Part shown: in pieces, positions 38,433 to 49,118 of the stretch
How positions within the stretch are numbered: the stretch's first letter is position 1
Layout: each line of letters opens with the position of its first letter
Origin: Actinobacillus succinogenes 130Z
GTDB lineage: Bacteria; Pseudomonadota; Gammaproteobacteria; Enterobacterales; Pasteurellaceae
Length of the DNA: 64,000 nt
Direction: 5' to 3'
Assembly (NCBI RefSeq): GCF_000017245.1
Contig: NC_009655.1
Location: forward strand, 310,001-374,000
Made by a program: the position numbers and the translations under genes
The notes under the pieces: generated by a model
What the model was told of the DNA's origin: nothing
The model's input: the letters and a program-made list of their open reading frames with translations, nothing else
Database searches by the model: none

Positions 38433-39332
38433 ATGCAACACATTCAACTGGCTCCCGATTTAACATTCAGCAGATTAATCCAAGGATTCTGGCGGTTAAA
38501 AAGCTGGCAGAAATCACCGCAGGAATTACTCACTTTTATCAAGCAAGGACTGGAATTCGGCATTGATACCTTCGATCACGCCGCTTGCTACGGTAGTTTT
38601 ACGGCAGAAGCCGAATTAGGCCGGGCTTTGGCACTGGACAAATCTTTGCGTTCTCAACTGACTTTAGTCACCAAATGCGGTATTTTGTACCCGAATGACG
38701 AACTTTCACAGATTAAATCCCATCATTATGATAACAGCTATCGGCATATTATATGGTCGGCGCAACGTTCCATTGAAAAGCTGCAATGCGAATATTTGGA
38801 TGTGTTACTGATTCACCGTCTTTCCCCCTGTGCCGATCCCGAACAAATCGCCCGCGCTTTTAATGAACTTCATCAATCCGGCAAAGTACGTTATTTTGGC
38901 GTATCAAACTATACTCCGGCTAAATTTTCCATGTTACAGTCTTATGTGAATCAACCGTTAATCACGAATCAAATCGAGATTTCCCCTCTTCACCGTCAGG
39001 CTTTTGATGACGGTACTTTGGATTTTTTACTGGAAAAAAGGGTGAAACCTATGGCATGGTCACCTCTCGCCGGCGGTCGTTTGTTCAATCATGATGAAAA
39101 CCTCCGGATAATACAAAAAACATTACTTGAAATTGGGGAAACAAAAAGCGAAACCCGTTTAGATACCTTGGTTTATGCCTGGTTATTAGCTCATCCGGCG
39201 AAGATTATGCCGATTATCGGTTCCGGAAAAACAGAACGAGTGAAAAACGCGGCGGATGCTCTGAAAATATCTTTCACCGAAGAGGAGTGGATTAAGGTTT
39301 ATGTGGCCGCGCAAGGGCATGATATTCCGTAA
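38433..39332 (+). CDS. aldo/keto reductase (YdhF-like)
   Basis: 299-aa NADP-dependent reductase with the TIM-barrel aldo/keto reductase fold. The catalytic tetrad is visible: D in FDHAACYGSF with Y four residues on, K in LVTKCGI and H in LLIHRLSP. It most resembles E. coli YdhF, whose physiological substrate is unknown. It starts 18 bases after mobA with AAGGAG, so co-transcription is likely. Bases 39333-39443 to the convergent malQ show no clear hairpin. Confidence 0.87.
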   Translation: MQHIQLAPDLTFSRLIQGFWRLKSWQKSPQELLTFIKQGLEFGIDTFDHAACYGSFTAEAELGRALALDKSLRSQLTLVTKCGILYPNDELSQIKSHHYDNSYRHIIWSAQRSIEKLQCEYLDVLLIHRLSPCADPEQIARAFNELHQSGKVRYFGVSNYTPAKFSMLQSYVNQPLITNQIEISPLHRQAFDDGTLDFLLEKRVKPMAWSPLAGGRLFNHDENLRIIQKTLLEIGETKSETRLDTLVYAWLLAHPAKIMPIIGSGKTERVKNAADALKISFTEEEWIKVYVAAQGHDIP

Positions 39333-39443
39333 CATCCGCCCCGTCCTTAATAAAGAGAGGGCGAAAGATTTATCAGAACATGTTAGCGAAGGAAGTCACC
39401 GAATTACGTTAAACGCCGATTATTAAGAGATGAACGCTATGAT

Positions 39444-41519
39444 CTATTCCTTACGAATAGCATTTACCTCTTTTAATAGCTTCCGAATATCCGTATCGGC
39501 AAAAATATCGGTTATATTTGCAGTTAAACGGCGACGCCAATTAGCGTATTGAGTGCTGGTTCCCGGAATATTAACCGGTTCGCTCATACCAAGCCAGTCC
39601 TCCGGTTGAAAACCGAATAAACCGCTACTCACATGAGCCACGTAGGTCTGCAGCCGGTGAATAAATTTATTATTCACCGGCGAACCTAATTCCGCATTAA
39701 TTTCCGTATCTACCGGTACATAATGTTGCGCTAATCGCTGTAAAATTCGCGTTTTAGCCCGAACACGCTCCCGCTGTAAAATATCCAGAATTTTCGGATT
39801 AGGATACACACCGAATTTTTCTCCCAGTTCAAAATCATAACCGCGCCAATAGCCGCTGACAGTGGGTAAATCATGTGTACTTAACGTAGTCATGGCTTGA
39901 TAAGGATAAGTCCGTAAATCCCGGCTTTGCCCTTGTTCGTCAAATTCAAAATAGAAAATCTTGTAAGATAAAATCCCGGCATTTTTTAATTTACCGATGA
40001 TTTCTTTCGGCACGGTGCCTAAATCCTCACCGATAATTAAACATTGATGACGTTGGCTTTCAAGAGCGAGAATAGCAATTAAATCATCCACCGGATAACT
40101 GACGTAAGCGCCGTTCGCCGCGCTGTCACCCTTTGGTATCCACCATAACCGCAACAACGACATAATATGGTCGATACGTAATGCGCCGCAATATTTCATA
40201 TTGGCGCGCACAAGAGCTATAAACGGACGATAGGCCTGTTGTTTTAACACGTGCGGATTCATCGGCGTCAAGCCCCAGTTTTGTCCTTGCGGACCTAACA
40301 CATCCGGCGGCGCACCGACAGAAGCATTTAAACAATAAAGTCGTTTATCGTTCCAGGTTTCCGCACCGCTTCCCGTCACACCGACCGCTAAATCGCGATA
40401 CATACCGATACGCATATTCAGCTGCCGGCAAACCGTATCACATTCCGCCAATTGCTGATCGGCGATAAATTGCAGCCACGCATAGAATTCGATCTCCGCC
40501 TGATGTTCGATTCGAAATCGTTGTACCGCCGAAGAATGGTAATCCTGATATTCTTTCGCCCAAAAATCCCACCCCCACTGATTATCAAACCGCGCCGCCA
40601 AATGCTGATGAAGGGCGTCAAAAGTCGCCTGCACCTGCAGACTTTCACCGCCCCGTCGTACAAATTGTGTAAATTGCCGGACAGAAAGTGCGGTCGGATT
40701 TTGCTTAAATTTTCTGAAAGCAAAACGTAACCCTTCCAGTTTTAGCGGAATAATTTTGCCGTAATCCAACCACTCCGCCCGACGCAATTCCGTAAGCTTT
40801 TGCTGTACTTCGGCGGAATGAAACCAAGCCTGCGCTTCTTCGCTTTGTCGGAATTCGGCTAACTGATTAACATCGATATAGGCAATATTCAGCCATTGAC
40901 GGGAAGACGGGCTGTAAGGGCTTGCCGAATAAGGATTAGCGGGAAAAAGAGAATGTATCGGGTTTAAACCTAAAAAATCCGCCTGAAAAGGTGCAAGATT
41001 TTGCAGGAATTTCTTAAGATCGCCAAAATCGCCGATTCCCCAGTTTTGCTCGGATTTTAGGGTGTAAAGCTGTAAAAAGGTTCCCCATAACTTCTTGTGC
41101 TCGCGCAATGCCTGCGGTTGATAACAAACCTGCGGAGCAACAATAATCGTACAGTCGAAAACTTTACCGCCGCTTTGCAATTGCAATTGGTGATAACCTA
41201 GCGGCAAATCTCTCGGCAAGTTAATTCCGCGCGCCGTAACAGATCCGGAAATCACCGATTGAGTATTTTCTAATTGCAGTTGCCAACGGCCTTTCAACGG
41301 ACGTTTTTTATCCGCCGAATTAATCGGCAAAAAGTGCGGTCGATTTTGATAAAGGATTTTTACCGCCGGAATAGGGACACAAGAGGCCTGAATATTCCCT
41401 TCAAAAGATCTGAAAAGCGCTTTTTTAATATTATACGGCGCCCATTTTTTTACGCCCCGCTCATCGAAGAAATAAGGCATGATACCCGCTCGGCGGAATT
41501 GTTTGGTTGTTATAGTCAT
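39444..41519 (-). CDS. malQ: 4-alpha-glucanotransferase (amylomaltase)
   Basis: 691-aa GH77 enzyme that disproportionates maltodextrins, releasing glucose and longer chains for MalP. Catalytic motifs: nucleophile aspartate in RIDHIMSLLRLWW, acid/base glutamate in GEDLGTVP and aspartate in LSTHDLPT. The N-terminal extension matches the enterobacterial MalQ type (E. coli 694 aa). Start at 41519 (MTITTKQF) has GGAG upstream; the longer frame reaches into malP. It is the second gene of malPQ. Two uptake signals are inside. Confidence 0.94.
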   Translation of the reverse strand: MTITTKQFRRAGIMPYFFDERGVKKWAPYNIKKALFRSFEGNIQASCVPIPAVKILYQNRPHFLPINSADKKRPLKGRWQLQLENTQSVISGSVTARGINLPRDLPLGYHQLQLQSGGKVFDCTIIVAPQVCYQPQALREHKKLWGTFLQLYTLKSEQNWGIGDFGDLKKFLQNLAPFQADFLGLNPIHSLFPANPYSASPYSPSSRQWLNIAYIDVNQLAEFRQSEEAQAWFHSAEVQQKLTELRRAEWLDYGKIIPLKLEGLRFAFRKFKQNPTALSVRQFTQFVRRGGESLQVQATFDALHQHLAARFDNQWGWDFWAKEYQDYHSSAVQRFRIEHQAEIEFYAWLQFIADQQLAECDTVCRQLNMRIGMYRDLAVGVTGSGAETWNDKRLYCLNASVGAPPDVLGPQGQNWGLTPMNPHVLKQQAYRPFIALVRANMKYCGALRIDHIMSLLRLWWIPKGDSAANGAYVSYPVDDLIAILALESQRHQCLIIGEDLGTVPKEIIGKLKNAGILSYKIFYFEFDEQGQSRDLRTYPYQAMTTLSTHDLPTVSGYWRGYDFELGEKFGVYPNPKILDILQRERVRAKTRILQRLAQHYVPVDTEINAELGSPVNNKFIHRLQTYVAHVSSGLFGFQPEDWLGMSEPVNIPGTSTQYANWRRRLTANITDIFADTDIRKLLKEVNAIRKE

Positions 41520-41562
41520 TATTTTTCTCCATGACTTATACTTCAGGTAAACCGCAAAAGCA

Positions 41563-41590
41563 GACGGCTTCCTATCGGAACACAGCCGTC
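41563..41590 (-). other. intercistronic hairpin between malP and malQ
   Basis: GACGGCT (41563-41569) with AGCCGTC (41584-41590), and a nested TTCC/GGAA stem within. No T-run follows, so it may tune malQ relative to malP rather than terminate. Confidence 0.5.
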
Positions 41591-41599
41591 CGAAAGTCA

Positions 41600-43969
41600 T
41601 TATTTATTCAACCAGATACGTTGTTGATAATCGCGAATGGAGCGATCTGAGCTGAAAGCGCCCAAACGGGCGGTATTTAAAATCGCACTGCGTAACCAGA
41701 CATCCCGATTTAAATATGCGTTGCTGATTTTTTGCTGCGCACAACGGTAGCTGTAAAAATCGGCAAATACCAAAAACGGATCCCGTTCAAGAAGACTGTC
41801 CAGCATCAATCTGAAAATCTCTCTGTCACCTTTGGACGCTTTACCCCGCGCTAAAAAATCCACCGCATTTTTCAATACGCCGTCTTTTTTGTAATAATCT
41901 TTCGGCCGGTAGCCCTTGGCTAACAATTCCCGCACACTGTCTACCGTATGACCGAAAATAAAGATGTTTTCTTCACCCACCATTTCGGCGATTTCCACAT
42001 TTGCACCGTCTAAGGTACCTAAGGTCAATGCGCCGTTAAGCGCAAGTTTCATATTGCCCGTACCGGACGCTTCTTTCCCCGCCATGGAAATTTGTTCCGA
42101 TACGTCGGCGGCAGGAATAATTTTTTCCGCCAGACTTACGCGGTAATCCGGTAAAAACGCTACTTGCAGGCGATCATTGACTTGTTTGTCGTTATTGATA
42201 ATATCCGCCACATTATTAATGGCGTGGATAATATTTTTCGCCAGATAATACCCCGGTGCCGCTTTACCGGCGAACACGAATACACGTGGCGTATAATCCT
42301 GATTAGGATTGGCCTTTAAGGATTGATAATCGGCGATAATGTTCAGCAAGTTTAAATGTTGACGTTTATATTCGTGGAAACGTTTGATTTGCACGTCAAA
42401 AATAGCGTCAGGATTCACCTTTAAATCTAAAGTACGGTTGATTTCATCGGCGAGCACAATTTTGTTATGATGTTTAATACGTTGATATTCTTCGCGGAAA
42501 CCGGCATCGTCCACGTATTTTTCTACTCCCGCCAGCAATTCCAGCTCTTTGCTCCAATCCTGTTTTAAAGTACGATCCAATAAATCGCTTAATTGCGGAT
42601 TTGCCCGGCGAATCCATCGGCGGGGCGTAATACCGTTTGTTACGTTGCAGAATTTACCCGGAAATAATTTGTGATATTCGGGAAATAAATCCGTAACCAA
42701 TAAATCCGAGTGAATCTGCGCCACACCGTTTACCCGGAAGCAGGTTACCACGCAAAGGTTAGCCATACGTACACGGTAATCGAAAAGAATCGCAAGTTTT
42801 TCCCATACTTGAGAATTCTCACCGAATTCCGACCGCACTTTTTGATGGAAAATATCATTAATTTTTTCCACAATTTTATAATGGCGCGGCAACAGTCGTT
42901 TAAATAACCGTTGATCCCATTGTTCAAGGGCCTCCGGTAATAATGTATGATTAGTATAGGCAAAGGTGTTGGTGCAAATATCCCAGGCCTGATCCCAGGT
43001 GAGGTGATAATCATCCAATAACAGACGCATTAACTCCGGAATAGCCAGCGTCGGATGCGTGTCGTTAAGCTGAATAACCTGACGTTTGGCAAAATCTGCC
43101 AATTGATAGCCTTCGGCAAAATGACGATCTAAAATATCGGCAACGGAACAAGCACAATGAAAATATTGTTGCATCAAGCGTAATTTCTGGCCGGCTTTAT
43201 GATTGTCGTTCGGGTAAAGTACCTGAGTCAGCGCAGCGGCATTAACGATAGTTTTATCGGCGTTGAGGAATTTTCCCTCATTGAAAGCATCAAAATTAAA
43301 AGACTGATCGCTGTCCGCCTGCCACAAACGTAAAGGCTGAATCAGATTATTTCGGTAACCTACAACCGGTAAATCAAAGGCCTTGCCCTGAATTCTCAGT
43401 TTTGGCGACCATTCGTAATTATCTCCTTGAATGTGTTTGATTTTACCCCCGAAACAAACGATTCGGGTTTTAGACGGATTGAAACGATGCCAAGGATAGC
43501 TATCGCGCTCCCAAATATCCGGCGTTTCTTTTTGCATCCCGCCTGCAAAACTTTGCTTAAACAAACCGTATTGGTAATGTAGTCCGTAACCCGTAGCTTT
43601 TTGCCCCAACGCTGCCATAGAATCTAAAAAACAAGCGGCAAGACGTCCCAAACCGCCGTTTCCGAGCGCAGGATCGCGTTCTTGTTCCAAAACATCTACT
43701 AATTCCACCTGATATTGTTTAAGATAGTCACGAATTTGTTCGTAATATCCCAAATTCATCAGGTTATTGCCCGTTAAACGACCGACTAAAAATTCCATCG
43801 ACAGGTAATTAACATGACGGGAATCCTCGGGCTTGGCGGCAGGTTGACTGTAAGCTAATCCGAGTGTTCCTTCGGCAACAATTCGATACCACTGTTGTAA
43901 GGTGAATTGTTTGGGATTCGCGACATCGAAATAACGGCAGTATTTTTCTACAATAGACTGAAACATCAT
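41600..43969 (-). CDS. malP: maltodextrin phosphorylase
   Basis: 789-aa GT35 enzyme that phosphorolyses maltodextrins to glucose-1-phosphate. PLP lysine lies in GKEASGTGNMKLALNG. ERDPALGNGGLGRLAACFLDS and VNYLSMEFLVGRLTGNN are the conserved N-terminal segments. There is no long N-terminal regulatory tail, consistent with MalP rather than a regulated animal-type phosphorylase. An ATG-ATG start leaves one codon uncertain; AGGAG is 6-9 bases upstream. It is divergent from malT and first in malPQ. Confidence 0.93.
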   Translation of the reverse strand: MMFQSIVEKYCRYFDVANPKQFTLQQWYRIVAEGTLGLAYSQPAAKPEDSRHVNYLSMEFLVGRLTGNNLMNLGYYEQIRDYLKQYQVELVDVLEQERDPALGNGGLGRLAACFLDSMAALGQKATGYGLHYQYGLFKQSFAGGMQKETPDIWERDSYPWHRFNPSKTRIVCFGGKIKHIQGDNYEWSPKLRIQGKAFDLPVVGYRNNLIQPLRLWQADSDQSFNFDAFNEGKFLNADKTIVNAAALTQVLYPNDNHKAGQKLRLMQQYFHCACSVADILDRHFAEGYQLADFAKRQVIQLNDTHPTLAIPELMRLLLDDYHLTWDQAWDICTNTFAYTNHTLLPEALEQWDQRLFKRLLPRHYKIVEKINDIFHQKVRSEFGENSQVWEKLAILFDYRVRMANLCVVTCFRVNGVAQIHSDLLVTDLFPEYHKLFPGKFCNVTNGITPRRWIRRANPQLSDLLDRTLKQDWSKELELLAGVEKYVDDAGFREEYQRIKHHNKIVLADEINRTLDLKVNPDAIFDVQIKRFHEYKRQHLNLLNIIADYQSLKANPNQDYTPRVFVFAGKAAPGYYLAKNIIHAINNVADIINNDKQVNDRLQVAFLPDYRVSLAEKIIPAADVSEQISMAGKEASGTGNMKLALNGALTLGTLDGANVEIAEMVGEENIFIFGHTVDSVRELLAKGYRPKDYYKKDGVLKNAVDFLARGKASKGDREIFRLMLDSLLERDPFLVFADFYSYRCAQQKISNAYLNRDVWLRSAILNTARLGAFSSDRSIRDYQQRIWLNK

Positions 43970-44028
43970 AGGAAACTCCTAGTTGAAATTAATTGCCGTT
44001 TATTATGTGGAATCCGAATAAAATCAAA

Positions 44029-44046
44029 TCATCCCTGTAATCATCT
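44029..44046 (-). promoter_or_regulatory. MalT boxes of the malP promoter
   Basis: Read on the minus strand, GGATGA (44029-44034) and AGATGA (44041-44046) are direct repeats 12 bases apart, matching the MalT box GGA(T/G)GA. A CATAAT-like -10 lies about 20 bases further toward malP. This is the intergenic region between malP and malT. Confidence 0.6.
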
Positions 44047-44135
44047 TATTTAGTATGATTATCGGGAAGTAGTTGAAGTGCAAAAGGAGGGAGATTTATC
44101 TTCGTTTTGCTATGAAAGAAAAACTGAAATCCATT

Positions 44136-46859
44136 ATGCTGATACCATCTAAACTTATCTGTTCCTACCGCTTACAAAACAGTGTGCAACGTACGCGTTT
44201 AACGCAACTGTTAAATAAATCTTATCTCTATCCTGTCGTATTAGTGAATGCTCCCGCCGGTTACGGAAAAACGACCCTGCTTTCCCAATGGATTGAAAAT
44301 ATACAGAATGTCGGCTGGTATTCTTTAGACGAGGGAGACAATAAGACGGATCGCTTTGCCGTTTATTTTAGTGCCGCGCTTTACACGGCGACTAACGAAA
44401 CGGACCCGCTGTCGGAAGAAAAACGGCAAGCGAATTTGTTAGCTTTGTTCAACCAATTATTAATTAAGGTTTCCCGTTTCCCGCAACATCTGTACCTAGT
44501 TATCGACGACTATCATTTAATAGAAAACGATGAAATCCATGAAGCTTTAAAATACTGGATTAAACATCAACCGTCCAACATGACGCTGATATTGATATCC
44601 CGTTCGGTTCCGCCGTTAGGTATCGCTAGTCTGCGCGTACAGGAACAGTTATTGGAAATAGATATGAATCAGCTTATGTTTGATCATTCGGAATGCATTG
44701 AATTTTTCCAAACCAGACTAGGCTCACAACTTAAACAACAGGATATGATAGCACTATGTAATGAAGTGGAAGGATGGCCGACCGCATTGCAGTTGATTAG
44801 CCTTTTTGCTAAAAACAAATCCCGTACATTACAGGTACCGTTACAGGATATCGCCAAACGGCTTGCCGTCTCCAACAACTATCATATTAACGAATATCTG
44901 GCCGACGAAGTACTGAATAAAGTAGACAATAACACGCGCTTATTTATTTTGCGCTGTTCCGTACTGCATTCAATGAACGAATATTTAGTACGAGCGGTAA
45001 CAGGAGAAAAAAACAGCTGTAATAAATTGGAATCATTAGAAAAACAGGGATTATTTTTACAACAAATGGCTAATAGCAAATGGCAATCCATAGATGATAA
45101 CTGGTGGAAATTCCATCCGCTGTTTGCTTCATTTCTGAATTTTCATTGTCACCACGAGCTGCGTGACGAATTGCCGGAACTACATCGACGTGCCGCCAAC
45201 GCTTGGGTAAAACTAGGATATGTTACCGAAGCGTTATATCATGCCATGCAATTATCCGATACCACCTTGTTGCTCAATCTGTTAGCAGAACACGGTTGGA
45301 GCTTATTTCATCAAGGAGAGCTCAAACAGTTGGAAGAGAGTCTGAACAGGCTGGCTTATAGCCATTTAAGCAAATATACCAATTTAGTATTATTAAAAGC
45401 CTGGTTGGTGCAAAGTCAGCACCGCCATACAGAAGTTAGCGGCATTTTGGCGGAATTTTCTCAGACCTTAACGGAAAACAAAATAGAATTAAGCAAAACG
45501 GCACAGGCGGAATTTAACGTATTGCGTGCACAGGTAGCCATTAATTCAGGCGATGAAAATACAGCGCTCCAATTAGCTTCCGACGCTTTAAAAGACCTAT
45601 CGGAAAACGCCTATTATGCTCATATCGTCGCCACCTCCATCATTGGTGAGGCTCACCATTGTCACGCTAATCTGCCTCAAGCGCTCGCTATGCTGCAAAA
45701 AGCCGAACGAATGGCACGGCAACATCATACTTATCACAACATTCTTTGGTCCCTTTTACAGCAGTCCGAAATTTTATTGGCACAGGGTTTTTCGCAAGCC
45801 GCTTACGAAATGCTGGATAAAGCCCATGAATTCGTAAAAGAAAATCATCTGCAGAAAGTACCTATGTATGAATTTCTCTTGCGTTTGAAAGGTAAAATTC
45901 TGTGGGAATGGTACAATCTCGATAAAGCGGAATCCATGGCTACCGCCGGCATGCAGGTATTACAGAAAAATGAAGATAAATTACAATGTCTGACTCTGTT
46001 GACAAAAATTTCATTGGTTAGAGGCCATTTAGACAACACCGCTCGCCTATTACACGAAACGGAACAGCTGGAAGGTACCCATACGTATCACCACGACTGG
46101 ATAGCCAACGCCGATCAGATCCATATATTTTATTGGCAAATGACCAACGATGTCGAATCCGTTCGCAATTGGTTGATCCAAAATCCCGCGCCCGTTTCGG
46201 ATAAAAACCATTTTACCCAAATACAGTGGCGTAATATTGCGCGGGCTCGTATTTTACTCGGCCAATACGAACAGGCGAAAGATATTTTAGACAAGTTAAT
46301 CGAAACGGCAGAAGCTTTTTCTCTGATTAGCGATTTAAACCGCGCCCTGATCGTACGTAACCGCCTTTATCATCTACAAGGAATGAAAGAATCGGCGCAA
46401 CAGGATTTAATCGCCGCCTTGAAACTGACGAGACAAACCAATTTTATCAGTGCTTTTGTGATTGAAGGCGACGTAATGGCGCAACAAATTCGTAATTTAT
46501 TGCAATTAAATGTGCTGGACGAACTGGTTTTACACAAAGCGCAGTTTATTTTACGTAATATTAACCAATTCTACCGGCATAAATTCGCTCATTTTGACGA
46601 AGATTTCGTCAATCGTTTATTGAACAATCCGAAAGTTCCCGAGCTTTTAAAAATCAGCCCTCTGACTCAACGGGAATGGCAGGTATTGGGGTTGATTTAT
46701 TCCGGTTACAGCAATGAGCAAATCTCCGACGAATTGCAAGTGGCCGCCACCACCATAAAAACCCACATTCGCAATCTTTATCAAAAAATCGGCGTAACCA
46801 ACCGCAACGAAGCCATCAGTTATACCAAAGAATTGCTGATATTAATGGGTTATAATTAA
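44136..46859 (+). CDS. malT: maltose regulon transcriptional activator MalT
   Basis: 907-aa ATP- and maltotriose-dependent activator. The N-terminal NOD part has P-loop NAPAGYGKTTL and the motif GWYSLDEGDN. The middle is made of TPR-like helical repeats that sense the inducer. The C-terminal LuxR-type helix-turn-helix (about 840-905) contains LTQREWQVLGLIYSGYSNEQ. Starting at MLIPSKL gives a length and N-terminus like E. coli MalT (901 aa). An ATG eight codons earlier (44112) and a TTG at 44073 are alternatives. No strong ribosome site precedes any of them, suggesting low expression. Confidence 0.9.
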   Translation: MLIPSKLICSYRLQNSVQRTRLTQLLNKSYLYPVVLVNAPAGYGKTTLLSQWIENIQNVGWYSLDEGDNKTDRFAVYFSAALYTATNETDPLSEEKRQANLLALFNQLLIKVSRFPQHLYLVIDDYHLIENDEIHEALKYWIKHQPSNMTLILISRSVPPLGIASLRVQEQLLEIDMNQLMFDHSECIEFFQTRLGSQLKQQDMIALCNEVEGWPTALQLISLFAKNKSRTLQVPLQDIAKRLAVSNNYHINEYLADEVLNKVDNNTRLFILRCSVLHSMNEYLVRAVTGEKNSCNKLESLEKQGLFLQQMANSKWQSIDDNWWKFHPLFASFLNFHCHHELRDELPELHRRAANAWVKLGYVTEALYHAMQLSDTTLLLNLLAEHGWSLFHQGELKQLEESLNRLAYSHLSKYTNLVLLKAWLVQSQHRHTEVSGILAEFSQTLTENKIELSKTAQAEFNVLRAQVAINSGDENTALQLASDALKDLSENAYYAHIVATSIIGEAHHCHANLPQALAMLQKAERMARQHHTYHNILWSLLQQSEILLAQGFSQAAYEMLDKAHEFVKENHLQKVPMYEFLLRLKGKILWEWYNLDKAESMATAGMQVLQKNEDKLQCLTLLTKISLVRGHLDNTARLLHETEQLEGTHTYHHDWIANADQIHIFYWQMTNDVESVRNWLIQNPAPVSDKNHFTQIQWRNIARARILLGQYEQAKDILDKLIETAEAFSLISDLNRALIVRNRLYHLQGMKESAQQDLIAALKLTRQTNFISAFVIEGDVMAQQIRNLLQLNVLDELVLHKAQFILRNINQFYRHKFAHFDEDFVNRLLNNPKVPELLKISPLTQREWQVLGLIYSGYSNEQISDELQVAATTIKTHIRNLYQKIGVTNRNEAISYTKELLILMGYN

Positions 46860-46863
46860 AATC

Positions 46864-46901
46864 AAAGTGCGGTGAAAAAATTCAAATTTTGACCGCACTT
46901 T
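46864..46901. terminator. shared terminator of malT and malS (paired uptake signals)
   Basis: AAAGTGCGGT (46864-46873) pairs with ACCGCACTTT (46892-46901) in the 52-base gap between convergent malT and malS. T-runs follow on both strands. Confidence 0.75.
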
Positions 46902-46911
46902 TCGGATTTAT

Positions 46912-48969
46912 TTAATTTCCGGCCCAAACCACCATTACTTTATCTTCGCCAAGGGTTCGGCTAAAAGCAAAATAACTTTCGGATTTCAGAGTTTGATGAA
47001 CACCGGCCCCAACGGCCTGATGACGTTGACGGAACTGTGCCAGTTTTTGCCAGTGTTGATGTAGAGCCTGCTTGCTCCGATCTTTTTGCAAATCCGTCCA
47101 ATTCATATCCGAACGGGTTCCTTGCACCGGATCGGAACCGGTGGCACCGAACTCGCGCCCGCTTTCGTCACCATAATAAATCTGTACCGCTCCCGAAGAA
47201 AGAAGAAGCAGATTGGCCGCTATTTTTTGTTTTGCCACATTCCGTTCGCTGTCGGAATGGAAAAATAATCGGGTGTCATGAGAAGATAAATAGCTCAGTA
47301 CATTGAAATCTTTCAATTTGTTATTCATTTCCTGATATACGGGTTCAATCCGGGCAAAACAGTCCAGTGCATTTTTTGCCTGATCCTGAAAATCAAAATT
47401 AATCATGGCATCAAAACCGTTCTGATAATAATCGCTTTTGAATACGCCATGCCCCCAGGCTTCGCCCGTCATCCAGAAATCGTCGCCGAAACTTTCCTTC
47501 GGATTTTTCTGTTGCCATTCCTTCAACGCTCGTTGGGAAGCTTGTTTTAATGCAAGCCAGGTAGATTTTTCTACATGTTTTGCAGTATCCACGCGAAAAC
47601 CGTCAACTCCGTATCGACGTACCCAGTCCGTTAACCATACAATCAAATAATCCCGCACTTTGGCATTATCCAATTTTTTCGCATTAGTGTTTTTATGCTG
47701 AAAAAATCGTGGTAATTCGACCGCACTTTCGCTTTCCGTTTTCAAATCCGGTAAGGCGGAAAGCGACATTCTTAAGTCGTCGAATTTAGGACTGTCGTAA
47801 TCGCCGATATCCGCTCGCACCCAATCTTTTCCCCACCAGTTTTGCCAGGCCTTGCTATCGCCGAATTTGATGAAATCGTTAAAACTGTGCCAGTTTTGTC
47901 CTTTTTCCGGTTGCCAGTTTGTCCATTTTTCACCCAAAACAGCTGTAATTTCTTCCGGTTTTAGATAAAAATCGCCGAACTTAAATTCCTGCATATCGGC
48001 AAGAGTGGCATAGCCGGTATGATTCATAACGATATCGAACAACACCCTGATACCGCGCCGGTGAGCCTGCTGAATCAAATTTCTCAGATCCGACTCCGTT
48101 CCCATATTGGCATCCAGTTTTGTCCAATCAAGGTGATAATAACCATGGTAACCGTAATGCGGAAAATCCCCCTTATTACCGCCGCCGACCCAACCGTGCA
48201 TTTGCTCCAGCGGCGAACTGATCCAAAGCGCATTTACCCCTAATTGCTGCAAATAATCCAGTTTTTCCGTTAATCCCTGCAAATCGCCGCCGTGAAAAGT
48301 CCCGATTTCCTGCATGCCGTCTTTATGCCGTCCGTAACTGTTGTCGTTAGCGGGATTTCCGTTGTGAAACCGGTCGGTAAGAACAAAATAAACGGTAGCG
48401 TTTTTCCAATCAAAAACATCCGTTTTTTCGACCGCACTTTTTTCCAATAAAATTAAACCGTCGGCGTTGGCGGCCGGCATCATAATCACTTTACCGTTTT
48501 TCACTTCGGCTATTTGATTCGAATAAAAATCCCGTACCGATTCCCCCTCGGCAAAAGTAGAAGACACATCTATTTCAATAGGTTGTTTATTCCACCGTGG
48601 GCAGCTTTTCAGCGCATTTTTATCACTACTTTGCTGCTGTTGCACACCGATTTTCAGAGTCGGCGTACCGCTGCGCATATCGATTTGAGCGATATAATTG
48701 CCCCGCCGAAACAAACGAATATGAGGCGCTTCACCAAAACAGGGAATCAATGAAACCGTTTGATTTAATTTCATCGCACTTTGCGGTTGATAGCATTGGT
48801 TATCAAAGATGAACGTTAAAGGATAATAACCTTTCTCCAACGCCGTTTGCGATTGAAATAAATTGGTTTCGGCACTATCGTTGAAATACCGGAAATGCGT
48901 ATGCTGCCAGCCTTGCGCAAACGAGACGGAGGAAGTGAACAAACAAAAATAGAGTAACGATTTTTTCAT
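46912..48969 (-). CDS. malS: periplasmic alpha-amylase MalS
   Basis: 685-aa GH13 enzyme that shortens long maltodextrins in the periplasm before uptake. Signal peptide 1-18 (MKKSLLYFCLFTSSVSFA). Catalytic aspartate in DGFRVDTAKHVEK, glutamate in MTGEAWGHG and aspartate in LSSHDTRLFF. The mature N-terminus forms a separate domain with cysteines (CYQ, PCFG, SCPRW) suitable for disulfides, as in E. coli MalS (676 aa). The start at 48969 is set by the signal peptide. It follows malG on the same strand, 149 bases away, without a sharp terminator. Two uptake signals lie within and one just upstream. Confidence 0.92.
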   Translation of the reverse strand: MKKSLLYFCLFTSSVSFAQGWQHTHFRYFNDSAETNLFQSQTALEKGYYPLTFIFDNQCYQPQSAMKLNQTVSLIPCFGEAPHIRLFRRGNYIAQIDMRSGTPTLKIGVQQQQSSDKNALKSCPRWNKQPIEIDVSSTFAEGESVRDFYSNQIAEVKNGKVIMMPAANADGLILLEKSAVEKTDVFDWKNATVYFVLTDRFHNGNPANDNSYGRHKDGMQEIGTFHGGDLQGLTEKLDYLQQLGVNALWISSPLEQMHGWVGGGNKGDFPHYGYHGYYHLDWTKLDANMGTESDLRNLIQQAHRRGIRVLFDIVMNHTGYATLADMQEFKFGDFYLKPEEITAVLGEKWTNWQPEKGQNWHSFNDFIKFGDSKAWQNWWGKDWVRADIGDYDSPKFDDLRMSLSALPDLKTESESAVELPRFFQHKNTNAKKLDNAKVRDYLIVWLTDWVRRYGVDGFRVDTAKHVEKSTWLALKQASQRALKEWQQKNPKESFGDDFWMTGEAWGHGVFKSDYYQNGFDAMINFDFQDQAKNALDCFARIEPVYQEMNNKLKDFNVLSYLSSHDTRLFFHSDSERNVAKQKIAANLLLLSSGAVQIYYGDESGREFGATGSDPVQGTRSDMNWTDLQKDRSKQALHQHWQKLAQFRQRHQAVGAGVHQTLKSESYFAFSRTLGEDKVMVVWAGN

Positions 48970-49118
48970 AGTAACCTGATTTGTAAAATAGTTTTTCCGG
49001 CTTAAAAAACACACCGATTTTTGACCGCACTTTTACTGTTTCCGAGATAGCGCAGGTTTTCGGTCTATGTTTGTTTAATATCAGACTAATCGGCTTCTCC
49101 CTTTAAGCTTAATTAAAA